NCBI GenBank assembly: GCA_024699715.1
Contig: JANPRD010000001.1
Span: 27,923-91,922 of the forward strand
Length of the DNA: 64,000 nt
Direction of reading: 5' to 3'
From: Candidatus Methanophagales archaeon
GTDB lineage: Archaea; Halobacteriota; Syntropharchaeia; Alkanophagales; Methanospirareceae
The position numbers and the translations under genes were made by a program. This document shows positions 9,108 through 18,270 of the stretch, piece after piece (the stretch's first letter is position 1; every line of letters starts with the position of its first letter). Under the pieces are notes generated by a model, which saw nothing but the letters and a program-made list of their open reading frames with translations, did no database searches and had not been told where the DNA came from.

Positions 9108-10553
9108 ATGCAAGGCAAGGGAGACCGCTTGGAATTTCAAGAGGGCGACAGGGTTCGTGTTCGGAAGAAGACTGCTTTCGGCGAAGTGTGCTACGAGGGC
9201 ATTGTGATGCCTTCCTACACGAAGAGCCTTGTTCTCAAGCTTGACAGCGGATACAACATCGGCATTCGCACCGAGAATGCGGAGATTGAGGTGCTTGAGA
9301 GAGGCGGTGTCAAAGACAAAGGAAGAGGAGTGAGCGAAAGAGAGGAGGCGAGCGTTAGCGAGGAAGTCGGCGAGCGAGAGCAGAGCGAGGGCACTGAGGA
9401 GAGGCTCAAACCGAAAGGAGAGCTTCCAAAGGTCTCAATACTCTCAACAGGCGGGACGATTGCCTCAAAGGTTGACTACCGAACGGGGGCGGTCTCTCCG
9501 CAGTTCTCAACAGCGGACATTCTTGAGGCGATTCCAGAGCTTGCGGAAATTGCAGACATTCGTGGAAAGGTCATTTTCAGCATTTTGAGCGAGAACATGC
9601 GTCCTGCGTTCTGGCGTAAGCTCGCTCGTGAGGTCTTTGAAGAGATTAAGAAAGGTGCGGAAGGCGTCGTCGTGACGCATGGCACAGACACAATGGGCTA
9701 TTCAGCAGCAGCACTCTCTTTCATGCTTAAGACACCCGTCCCAGTTGTTTTCGTAGGCTCTCAGCGTAGCGCAGACAGACCTTCAAGCGACGCTGCGATG
9801 AATGCGATTTGCGCAACGAAAGCGGCGACGAGCGAGCTTGGCGAGGTCGCGGTTGTGATGCACGGAAGCACTTCAGACGACTTCTGCGATATTCATCGTG
9901 GCACAAGAGTGCGAAAGATGCACACATCCGCAAGATATGCTTTCGTTTCAGTGAACGCAGAGCCAATCGGCAGGGTTTTCTACCACAGGAATCCGAGGAA
10001 TGTGCGTGTTGAGCTCTTTAATGCGACGCTGCGTGGCGAGAGACCGCTTGAACTCTGCGAAAAGCTTGAGGAGCGTTGCGCACTCATTAAGTTTTATCCC
10101 GGTGAAGACCCCGCAGTCTTTGACTTTTTCGTTGAGAATGGCTACAAGGGCATCGTCGTTGAGGGAACGGGCTTGGGGCATGTCTCCGCAGATTGGATTC
10201 CGCACATCGCTCGTGCCACGAAGGACGGAATTCCTGTTGTGATGACTTCGCAGTGCCTCTTCGGAAGCGTATGCCTCCGTGTCTACGACACGGGCAGAGA
10301 TTTGCTGAAAGCAGGCGTGATTGAGGGCGGAGACATGCTTCCTGAGACTGCGCTCGTGAAATTAATGTGGGTTCTCGCACAGACTTCAGACTACGAGGAG
10401 GTTCGTGAGCTCATGCAAAAAAATATTGCGGGGGAATTAGGGGAACGGAGAACTGTGCATCACGCTCTTTGCAATGAAATGTTAGTGGATGAGTCTTTGA
10501 GGAAAAACTCGCTCCAGAATTTTAATTGCGGGGGCAGGTTTGAAGCACAGTGA
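9108..10553 (+). CDS. gatD: Glu-tRNA(Gln) amidotransferase subunit D
   Basis: 481 residues. With GatE it converts Glu-tRNA(Gln) to Gln-tRNA(Gln); GatD is the asparaginase-like subunit that releases ammonia. An N-terminal beta-barrel ([19 protein letters not shown]) is followed by the asparaginase domain with [17 protein letters not shown] (first catalytic Thr) and [15 protein letters not shown] (second Thr-Asp pair), then EGTGLGHV. Residues about 67-105 form a charged insertion ([17 protein letters not shown]) between barrel and catalytic domain. GatE is not adjacent. The family is restricted to archaea. It ends 43 bases from the convergent fusA stop. Confidence 0.96.
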   Translation: MQGKGDRLEFQEGDRVRVRKKTAFGEVCYEGIVMPSYTKSLVLKLDSGYNIGIRTENAEIEVLERGGVKDKGRGVSEREEASVSEEVGEREQSEGTEERLKPKGELPKVSILSTGGTIASKVDYRTGAVSPQFSTADILEAIPELAEIADIRGKVIFSILSENMRPAFWRKLAREVFEEIKKGAEGVVVTHGTDTMGYSAAALSFMLKTPVPVVFVGSQRSADRPSSDAAMNAICATKAATSELGEVAVVMHGSTSDDFCDIHRGTRVRKMHTSARYAFVSVNAEPIGRVFYHRNPRNVRVELFNATLRGERPLELCEKLEERCALIKFYPGEDPAVFDFFVENGYKGIVVEGTGLGHVSADWIPHIARATKDGIPVVMTSQCLFGSVCLRVYDTGRDLLKAGVIEGGDMLPETALVKLMWVLAQTSDYEEVRELMQKNIAGELGERRTVHHALCNEMLVDESLRKNSLQNFNCGGRFEAQ

Positions 10554-10596
10554 AGCACGGAAAGGAGAGAGAAAGAGAGGAGTGGGACAAAAAAAC

Positions 10597-12784
10597 TCAA
10601 GATATGAAGTCTTCGGGGCGGGGCATCTCAAGTTTCAAGCCCTTTCTGCGTCTGACTTCCATGACTTTCTCGTAGAACATGCTTTGAGGCAGCGTTTCGT
10701 AGCCTGCGAACTCGGTGCTCCAGATTGCTCTTCCTTCTGTTGCGGAACGAATATCAGATGCGAAGCCGAACATCTCTGCGACGGGTGCGATTGCTTTCAC
10801 GGTGACGAACTCGCCCTCTGTTTTCATATCTATGATGCGTGCTCTGCGACCCTGCAAGTCCTTCGTCACATTTCCGAGCATGTTCTCAGGTATGCTGATG
10901 AAAATCTCAAGCATAGGCTCCAAAAATATGGGATTCGCCTGCAATATCGCAGCGCTTATCGCATTCTTCACCGCTGGAATGACTTGAGCAGGTCCTCTGT
11001 GTATGGCATCTTCATGCAACTTCGCATCTACTAACTTCACTTTCACGCCACGACACTTCTCTCTTGCGAGCGGTCCGTTCTCCATCACATTCCTGAAGCC
11101 TTCAATCACGAGTTCCATCGTCTCACTTAGGTATTGAATGCCCTTTGTCAAGTCTAAAAGCACATTGCCCTCAACAATATCAACGACATTCTTCGCCTCT
11201 TCCATGCTCATTCCCGCATCAAGCAGTTTCTTCCTGACCGCTTTCTTGTCCTTCTCCATTTTAATGCCTTCCGCTACGATTTTCTCAACCACTTCAGGCT
11301 CAAGCGGTTCAACCTCAAAGTAGAATCTGTTGTGTCTGTTCGGAGATTTGCCCTCAACAGGTCCTGCTTTGCCCTGAACTGTCTCACGGTAAACGACAAT
11401 CGGCGGTGAAGTTATGATTGGAACGCCTTCGTCGTGGTGAATTCTGTGCGTTATGATTTCAAGATGCAGTTCTCCCATGCCAGAAATGAGGTGTTCGCCT
11501 GTCTCCTCGTTTATCTCAACACGAACCATCGGGTCTTCCTTGCTGATTTTTCGCAAAACTTCAATCAGGCGAGGCAAGTCTTTCGTGTTTTTCGCCTCCA
11601 CCGCAACCGTAACGACAGGCTCGCTGTAATGTCGGATGCTCTCAAAAGGCGTCATCTCAACGGAAGAGAGCGTCGTGCCTACGACCGCATCCTTCACGCC
11701 GACGAGTGCTGCAATGTTCCCTGCGGGAATCTGCTCAACTTCAACACGCTCAGGACCCATGTAAACGCTGACTTGCTGCACCCTGTTCTTCTTGTAAGTG
11801 CCGGAAACGAAGAGTTCAACGCCCTTGCGTAGCGTTCCGCTGAAAAGGCGACCTGTTGCGACCTCTCCCGCATGCGGGTCTACTGAAATATGTGTAACGA
11901 TGAAGGCAATTTCTCCGTTCCTGTCGCAGTTAAGCATCGCTTTCCCGATTTCACTCTCAATATCTCCACGCCAAATGACGGGAATTCGCTCCTTTTGTGC
12001 TTCTATCGGTGAAGGAAGATGCTTTATTACCATGTCAAGCACCGCAACATAGGCGGGACATTTCTTCGCCAAATCCTTCATATTACCTTGCGTGCAGAAA
12101 TCATAAACTTCTTTGAAGCCGATGCCCGTGCGTTTCATCGTTTCTATGCTTATCGCCCAGTTGTAGAGTGCGGAGCCGAATGCAACGCTCCCTTCAGAGG
12201 CGTCAAGACGCCACTCATCATACTTCTCAGGCTTCATTCCCCTTATTAACTTGTTCACATCGTCTATGATTCTGCCGAGACGCACTTGCATCTCTTCCAA
12301 AGAGAGCTTCAACTCGTTAATCATCCTGTCTACCTTGTTCACGAAAAGCACTGGCTTCACATTCTCCTTCATCGCCTGACGCAACACCGTCTCCGTCTGA
12401 GGCATCACGCCCTCTACCGCATCCACGACAACGACCGCACCGTCAACCGCTCGCAACGCCCTCGTCACATCTCCTCCGAAATCAACATGCCCAGGCGTGT
12501 CAATTAGGTTAATTAGGTAGTCTTTGCCCTCGTATGTGTGAACCATTGAGACATTTGCGGAGAATATTGTGATTCCTCGCTGCTGCTCCAAATAGTAAGA
12601 GTCTGTGAAACAGCTGTTTTCCAGCCAATTCTGTTGAAATCACACCCGCTCCTGCGAGCAGATTGTCCGTAAGCGTCGTCTTTCCGTGGTCAATGTGCGC
12701 AATTATGCCTATGTTTCTTATGCGCTCCGTCTTGTCCATCAGCGCCTTCGCCCTCTCTACCGCTCTCTTCCCTCTCGTCGCCAT
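10597..12784 (-). CDS. fusA: Translation elongation factor 2, frameshifted near 12609
   Basis: aEF-2, the GTPase that drives ribosome translocation. The N-terminal frame (ATG 12784) holds G1 as AHIDHGKTT and ends wrongly after about residue 57. One surplus base near 12609 separates ELAGKQLF from [14 protein letters not shown], the switch I/effector region. The second frame carries G3 [12 protein letters not shown]4 NKVDR, domain II-V and the loop [12 protein letters not shown] whose His is the diphthamide site. The rejoined length is about 729 residues, normal for archaea. An intact EF-2 is essential, so the break is almost certainly a sequence error or a recoded site. Confidence 0.93.
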
Positions 12785-12878
12785 TTCCCTCGCTTCACCT
12801 TTTATCTTCCCCTTTCCCTTCTTTCTCCTTACTTAAAACTTCCTTTCTCACCTTGGTGGAAGCGGAAGGCGTATTGCA

Positions 12879-14102
12879 TTAGCGATTCAAACGGATGTGA
12901 GCTTGCGTTAAGTGGCGAGCTGCGAGTGCTGCAGTGAGCGAAATCTCGCCTGCGAGAACCGCACATGCGACAATCTCCGCAAACTTCCGAGCGTTTGAGC
13001 CTTCAGGTGTGCCACCTCCAGCGACGCCCATCATTTTCAATGCCTCCTGCTGCGTTTCAAGCGGAGTCCCGCCACCGACAGTTCCGACGCAAAGGGAAGG
13101 CAGCGTAACTGCGAAGTGAAGACCGCCATCAACGATTTCAGCGGTCGTTACGCCGAGAGAGCCTTCAACGACATGCGCAGCGTCCTGACCCGTTGCGATG
13201 AAAATCGCAGCAATAATGTTTGCGAAGTGTGCGTTGAATCCCAGCGAGGATGCGAATGCACTACCCACGAGGCACTTACGCATGACGACCTCAAACATCG
13301 CCTCTTTCGTCGTTTTCAGCACATCCTCAATCACTTCTTCGCTCAAAACAACCTCCGCAACGACTGTTTTGCCACGACCTAAAATGAAATTCAACGCAGA
13401 TGGCTTCTTGTCGGTGCAAACATTCCCACTTACAGCCACTAACTTCAAACCCGTTTTCTCTTCAATAAATGAAGAGACTTCATCTGTTGCGATAGTTACC
13501 ATGTTCATGCCCATCGCATCTCCAGTCTCACAGACAAAACGCAAAAAGACATTTCTACCCACTAAAAAAGGCTGAATTTCCTTCAATTTCAAGTGTCTTG
13601 ATGTTGATTCCGCAATCTCTCTCAGCTTTTCCTCGTTCTCACGGATGAAATTGATTGCATTTATCGCATGTTCAACAGAATTCGCACGGAAAACGGGAGC
13701 ACGAGTCATCCCTTCAGCGACAATAAACGCAGAAGCACCGCCAGAGCGGTTTATAGCAGTGCATCCTCTGTTCACAGATGCGACTAATGCGCCTTCTGTC
13801 GTCGCAAGCGGGATGAAGAACTCTCCAGATGCGAAGCGACCTTTCACTCTGAGAGGTCCTGCGACACCAAGCGGAACTTGCGTCGCACCGATCATATTTT
13901 CAATATTTGCTCGCATCGCCCGCTCTGCGTTCAATGAGAAATGTCCGATATGCTTCAGATGCGTTCCCGTTTTCTTCTCCACGAATGCACGCCTCAACTC
14001 GACGGCACGAAGGACATCTCCGCCGACTGCTCGCTCAATCTCATGCATCTTCAGCTCTCCACGCAGAACCGCTTCCAATATCTCCTCATCCGATTTCATC
14101 AT
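12879..14102 (-). CDS. hmgA: 3-hydroxy-3-methylglutaryl-CoA reductase
   Basis: 407 residues, class I HMG-CoA reductase, committing step of the mevalonate route to archaeal lipids. Visible motifs are ENMIGATQVPLGVAGPL, the catalytic Glu in TTEGALVASVNRG, ETGDAMGMNM, the catalytic Lys in TDKKPSALNF, the Asp in ATGQDAAHVVEG, GTVGGGTPL and the C-terminal His in QAHIRLNR. Full length, no insertion. It is followed after 17 bases upstream by hisC on the same strand, so hisC and hmgA may be co-transcribed. Isopentenyl phosphate kinase, a later enzyme of the archaeal pathway, lies at 30.7 kb. Confidence 0.97.
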   Translation of the reverse strand: MMKSDEEILEAVLRGELKMHEIERAVGGDVLRAVELRRAFVEKKTGTHLKHIGHFSLNAERAMRANIENMIGATQVPLGVAGPLRVKGRFASGEFFIPLATTEGALVASVNRGCTAINRSGGASAFIVAEGMTRAPVFRANSVEHAINAINFIRENEEKLREIAESTSRHLKLKEIQPFLVGRNVFLRFVCETGDAMGMNMVTIATDEVSSFIEEKTGLKLVAVSGNVCTDKKPSALNFILGRGKTVVAEVVLSEEVIEDVLKTTKEAMFEVVMRKCLVGSAFASSLGFNAHFANIIAAIFIATGQDAAHVVEGSLGVTTAEIVDGGLHFAVTLPSLCVGTVGGGTPLETQQEALKMMGVAGGGTPEGSNARKFAEIVACAVLAGEISLTAALAARHLTQAHIRLNR

Positions 14103-14119
14103 CGTCCATTTTCCCTTGC

Positions 14120-15229
14120 TTATTCTAAATTTCTGAGCGCTTCAACAAGCCTCCTGTTCTCGCTCCTTCTTCCAACGGTTATTCTGACGAAATTCCCTTT
14201 TAAGCCCAGCATGTCGGTCACATTTCTTATAATTATCCCATTTTTGTATAGGGATTCCATCAATTCCGAAGCTGCGATGCTCAATTTCACGAGAATGAAG
14301 TTTGCTTCAGACGGAAAAGGCTTCAAAAAGCTTATTTTCTTCAGCGATTCGTATAAATATGCACGCTCCTCAACGATTTTATCCCTGATTTTATTGAAAT
14401 ATTCCACTTCTTTTATCGCTTGAACCGCTGCTTTCGCTCCGATTGATGAGATTGCGAAAGGCTGTCTCAACTTCTCAAAGAGCGAAGCAAGCTGCTTTGG
14501 TGCGACTGCGTAGCCGATGCGGAGACCTGCGAGTGCGAAGAATTTTGAGAATGAGCGCACAACTACCAAATTCTCATGCTCAAGCGCATCTGAAACGACG
14601 CTCTTCCCGCTGAATTCTGCGTAAGCCTCGTCAACAACGACAATCGCATTCACATGCTCAACAATTTTCTTTATCTCAGCAGGCGGTAAAACTGCACCCG
14701 TAGGATTGCACGGAGAGCATAAAAAAACGAGCTTCGCATCTTCAGCAGCGTCAATAATCTCCTCCGAAGAAGGAACAAAGCATTTCTCCTCCGCAGTTTC
14801 TATGAACTTAAGCGATGCATCACGCATCATCGCATAAAATGCATACATCGTGTATGTCGGAATCGGTATCACTACCCTGTCAAGAGGCTCTAAAATATTG
14901 CAAATGCATGAGAAAATATCATTCGCACCGGTTCCTAAGACGATGTTCTCAGCGGGAACGCCGATATACGAAGAAATCGCCTCCTTCAGCTCTGGATATT
15001 TCGGGTCAGGGTAGCGTGAGGAGTGCTTCGCAGCCTCATATATCGCATGAATAACGCTTCTCGGCAGCGGATATGGATTCTCGTTTGAATTCAGATTCAC
15101 GATTTTTCGCAGTGGCACACCGTATTTTCTCGAAATATCCTCCGGGAAATCCCCCGCGTCGTATGCCTCGATGTGTTCAAACTTGCATACATACTCTTCT
15201 TGCCTTACTCCCTCTCCCACGCCTCTCAC
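14120..15229 (-). CDS. hisC: Histidinol-phosphate aminotransferase
   Basis: 369 residues, PLP-dependent fold-type I aminotransferase in histidine synthesis. NLNSNENPYPLP near residue 47 is the HisC N-terminal signature; LGTGANDIFSCI binds PLP phosphate; VVVDEAYAEF contains the PLP-pyridine Asp; SFSKFFALAGLRIGY holds the Schiff-base Lys. The start is a GTG with no better in-frame ATG. No other his genes are near, so it could also serve aromatic transamination. It is the third gene of a run glnA - orf - hisC - hmgA on the minus strand. Confidence 0.92.
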   Translation of the reverse strand: MRGVGEGVRQEEYVCKFEHIEAYDAGDFPEDISRKYGVPLRKIVNLNSNENPYPLPRSVIHAIYEAAKHSSRYPDPKYPELKEAISSYIGVPAENIVLGTGANDIFSCICNILEPLDRVVIPIPTYTMYAFYAMMRDASLKFIETAEEKCFVPSSEEIIDAAEDAKLVFLCSPCNPTGAVLPPAEIKKIVEHVNAIVVVDEAYAEFSGKSVVSDALEHENLVVVRSFSKFFALAGLRIGYAVAPKQLASLFEKLRQPFAISSIGAKAAVQAIKEVEYFNKIRDKIVEERAYLYESLKKISFLKPFPSEANFILVKLSIAASELMESLYKNGIIIRNVTDMLGLKGNFVRITVGRRSENRRLVEALRNLE

Positions 15230-15270
15230 GCTCTACTCCCCTTCCTACGCCTACGCCTCTCACACACCAC

Positions 15271-15654
15271 CTATTCCGCACCGACTTCCTTCCTCAACGC
15301 CTCAAGCTCCTTCTCCAATTCCTCCAGCGGAACGACTTTCGTCTCTTTCTCAGGGACGCCTGCGAGTGCCCAGAAAAGCCTTGCGGTGATGAGCATGAGC
15401 TTACCTGCGTAGCCGGGAGCGTAAGGCAGAAGATTTCCAGCAGCGTCCCCGCACTTCTCAAGCGTCTCCTTTTCCAGTTCCGCAACCCTCTCCGCAGCAT
15501 ACCCTAAGATTGAGATGCCACTTCCAAGCACCCGCTCACGAGCAGCATAAGCCTTCGCTGCCTCACTCGTGATGCGATGCACTCCCATTTTCTTCACCTC
15601 CTCCTCTCCAAGCTCAACAATCTCGCCCGCCTCACACACCCAAAGCTCACACAC
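15271..15654 (-). CDS. Conserved-looking hypothetical protein between glnA and hisC
   Basis: 127 residues, function not recognised. It begins with a GTG six bases after the glnA stop. The first 30 residues contain two Cys (MCELWVCEAG) and a Glu-rich strand; the centre (YAARERVLGSGISILGYAAERV) is Ala-rich and helical, then GNLLPYAPGYAGKLMLITARLFWALAG could pack as a hydrophobic helix, and a Glu/Lys coiled tail ends it. It could be a regulatory partner of glutamine synthetase by position, but no PII or GlnR-like motif is visible. Confidence 0.65.
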   Translation of the reverse strand: MCELWVCEAGEIVELGEEEVKKMGVHRITSEAAKAYAARERVLGSGISILGYAAERVAELEKETLEKCGDAAGNLLPYAPGYAGKLMLITARLFWALAGVPEKETKVVPLEELEKELEALRKEVGAE

Positions 15655-15659
15655 TCGCC

Positions 15660-17090
15660 CTAATAATCAAGATACTTCATTATCTCCCAAGGTGTAACAT
15701 AGAGGCAATATTGATTCCATTCGTCTATTTTCAGGCTCACGAAAGCCTCGTAGATGTGATTTCCGAGTGTTTCTTGAAGCACTTCATCCGTTGTGAGGTG
15801 GTCTATTGCATCTCTCAGTGTTGTAGGCAGTTCCCCAATACCGTATTTCTCCTTCTCAGTAGGCGAAAGCTCATACATATCCATCCTCAGCGGCTCTCCA
15901 GGCTCTATCTTCTTTTTAATGCCGTCAAGACCGGCAGCGAGCAGGCAAGAGAACGCCAAATAAGGATTGCAACTCGGGTCAACCGCTCTATATTCGCATC
16001 TCATCGCCTTCGGACGCTTGAAGTAAGTGGGAACTCTCACCAATGCACTCCTATTTCGTGGCGACCAGCTGATGTTTATTGGCGCCTCAAATCCCGGAAC
16101 GAGACGCTTGTAGCTGTTCACTGTCGGACAGCATATAGCGGTGAGCGCCTTTGAATGCTCAATCAGCCCGCCTATGAAATATCTTGCGGTCTGCGATAAT
16201 CCGAACTCATCGTCGGCATCAAAAAACACATTCTCGCCTTTGAAAGGCTCTCCCCTCCACAGACTTATGTGCGTGTGCATCCCAGAGGCATTGTCCAAAT
16301 ACAAAGGCTTCGGCATGAAAGTCGCAACCCATCCGAACTTCTTTGCGATGTTTCTCGCCACAAATTTGTATATGTAGAAGGCATCCCCGCATGGTATTAA
16401 CTCCATAGGCTTGTAGTTAAGCTCAATCTGCCCAGCAGTTGCGACTTCATGGTGGTGGTATTCGACATATATGCCCATTTTTCTGAGGTAATATGCGACT
16501 TCATTCCTGTATTCATTTGTCGTGTCCTCTGGTGGCGCCCTGAAATATGCCTCCTTCGGTCTCAAGATGAGTCCTCCGGGTCTGATTTCTGGAGATGAAG
16601 GCACCACACGAGGAGGACCCCAAGAATCTCCCTTCCCACCCGCAGGGGACACCCACAAGTCATACACGAGCTTCGTGGGGTCTATGCTCTCAAACACAAA
16701 ATACTCAATCTCAGGTCCGAATACCGCTCTGAAGCCCATTTTCTCCGCTTTAAGCATCGCCCTGCGAGCAACATAACCACGAGGGTCAACCTCTGAAATG
16801 ACGCCTCCGCCACGCTCTCCGAATGCCTCGTATATGTCGCCGAAAATTATTGCTGATTTCTGAATGGGGTCTTCAATCCAAGGAATAACTCTTGTGGTGC
16901 TTGCGTCAGGCACCCAAACCATGTCGCTCATTTCAATCGTCTTGAATCCTCTGATTGAAGAGCCGTCAAAGCCTATGCCTTCAAATGCGTCTCCCTCCGT
17001 GAATTCCTCCGCAGGAACCGTGAAACTCTGGAGAATCCCCCTGAGGTCGCTGAACATGCATAGCACATTCTTCACCCCCGCATCCCTCAA
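15660..17090 (-). CDS. glnA: Glutamine synthetase, type I
   Basis: 476 residues. It condenses glutamate and ammonia with ATP. Visible landmarks: GIGFDGSSIRGF, FGPEIEYFVF with metal-binding Glu, VEYHHHEVATAGQIELN, GMHTHISLW, INISWSPRNRSALVRVP and CEYRAVDPSCNPYLAFS. MYELSPTEKEKYGI sits where bacterial enzymes carry the adenylylated Tyr. The start is a TTG at 17090; the frame continues upstream as Arg/Glu/Lys-rich codons to a stop without any ATG. A short hypothetical gene follows after six bases, and the 264-base gap to nadE upstream holds the likely promoter in its AT-rich part. Confidence 0.96.
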   Translation of the reverse strand: MRDAGVKNVLCMFSDLRGILQSFTVPAEEFTEGDAFEGIGFDGSSIRGFKTIEMSDMVWVPDASTTRVIPWIEDPIQKSAIIFGDIYEAFGERGGGVISEVDPRGYVARRAMLKAEKMGFRAVFGPEIEYFVFESIDPTKLVYDLWVSPAGGKGDSWGPPRVVPSSPEIRPGGLILRPKEAYFRAPPEDTTNEYRNEVAYYLRKMGIYVEYHHHEVATAGQIELNYKPMELIPCGDAFYIYKFVARNIAKKFGWVATFMPKPLYLDNASGMHTHISLWRGEPFKGENVFFDADDEFGLSQTARYFIGGLIEHSKALTAICCPTVNSYKRLVPGFEAPINISWSPRNRSALVRVPTYFKRPKAMRCEYRAVDPSCNPYLAFSCLLAAGLDGIKKKIEPGEPLRMDMYELSPTEKEKYGIGELPTTLRDAIDHLTTDEVLQETLGNHIYEAFVSLKIDEWNQYCLYVTPWEIMKYLDY

Positions 17091-17354
17091 CTTCTCCCTC
17101 GCAGACTCCTTTTCTTCTCGTCCCGCTTCTCGTCCCGCTCTCTCCCGCCATTCTCACCCCCTACCCTTCTTCTACCCTTCTACCTTCTACTGCTACCGCA
17201 TACCCATTCCGCATTCTGTCTTCCTTCCTCTCACCTGTCCAAACTTCAAAATTCATTCTCCTTTTTCAAATTCATTTGAGAAATTTTCACAAAAATTATG
17301 AGAAATTAGGAATCAGAGGATGAACATTAAGCGGAAGGGATTGTGAAAGCATCA

Positions 17355-18125
17355 TTAGTGAGAATTCACGCTGAAAACAGGCGGTCTTTCTCGCTTATGC
17401 TTCGCTCTCTCAATCATTTTTTGCACCTTCTCCACTTCTTCCATGTCGCAATTCGTGAAGTTCCACGATTCTATCGCCTTCAAAATCTTGTCAAGTTCAT
17501 CGTAAGACATTCCTATTTCTGATTCGTCTGTCTGACCCCTCCAGAGACCTGCTGAAGGCTTCTTCCTCAATATTTCATCGGGAATTCCGAGAAATTCCGC
17601 CAATTGTCGCACTTCTGTCTTGTATAAATCGCCTAATGGAAGTATGTCGGCTGCTCCGTCGCCGTATTTCGTGAAGTATCCGACCATTAACTCGCTCTTA
17701 TTCCCCGTCCCAGCGACCAAATAGTTCAATTTATTCGCAAAATAGTATAAAGTAAGCATCCTCAAGCGAGGCTTCAAATTCGCAATCGCAATGTCTTTCG
17801 GTGAATATGCACGAGGCGGTGGCTCAAGCGTCCTTAAAAGCAGTGCAAACACAGGTGAAAGGTCTATCTCCTTCGTCTCAATTTCGTATTTCGCAGCGAC
17901 AAGCCTCGCATGCTCAATATCCTCATGCTCGCTCTCGCATGGCATAATTAAGCCGAGTGTTGCGTCTGGGAATGCCCGCTTGCACAGAACCGCAGTCACG
18001 GATGAATCTAAACCACCGCTCATCCCCACAACAACGCCCTCAGCGCCAGCGGACTCCACCTGCTCACGAATCCACTCGCTTATTTCAGCCGCTAAAACGC
18101 CTATGTCCTTCCCTCTTAAACGCAT
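17355..18125 (-). CDS. nadE: NAD+ synthetase, ammonia-dependent
   Basis: About 256 residues. It amidates nicotinate adenine dinucleotide to NAD+ using ATP. The N-type ATP pyrophosphatase P-loop VGMSGGLDSSVTAVL is intact, followed by GTGNKSELMVGYFTKYGDG and KKPSAGLWRGQTDESEIG, all typical NadE sequence. No glutaminase domain is present, so ammonia is used directly. I chose the ATG at 18125 because GGAGGTAGGG lies just upstream; a GTG at 18161 would add 12 residues encoded by that ribosome-binding stretch. It is divergent from guaA. Confidence 0.95.
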   Translation of the reverse strand: MRLRGKDIGVLAAEISEWIREQVESAGAEGVVVGMSGGLDSSVTAVLCKRAFPDATLGLIMPCESEHEDIEHARLVAAKYEIETKEIDLSPVFALLLRTLEPPPRAYSPKDIAIANLKPRLRMLTLYYFANKLNYLVAGTGNKSELMVGYFTKYGDGAADILPLGDLYKTEVRQLAEFLGIPDEILRKKPSAGLWRGQTDESEIGMSYDELDKILKAIESWNFTNCDMEEVEKVQKMIERAKHKRERPPVFSVNSH

Positions 18126-18270
18126 CTCCCACCCTACCTCCTGCCTCTTACGCACTCTCACACGCTCTCAACATTCAACTCGCAACTTTCTTTGCCTCCA
18201 GCAGAGCGGATGATTTAAATTATTATGCAGAATTATTAAGATGGTGCTGTCGTTTTTCGGGTGAGTTTGC

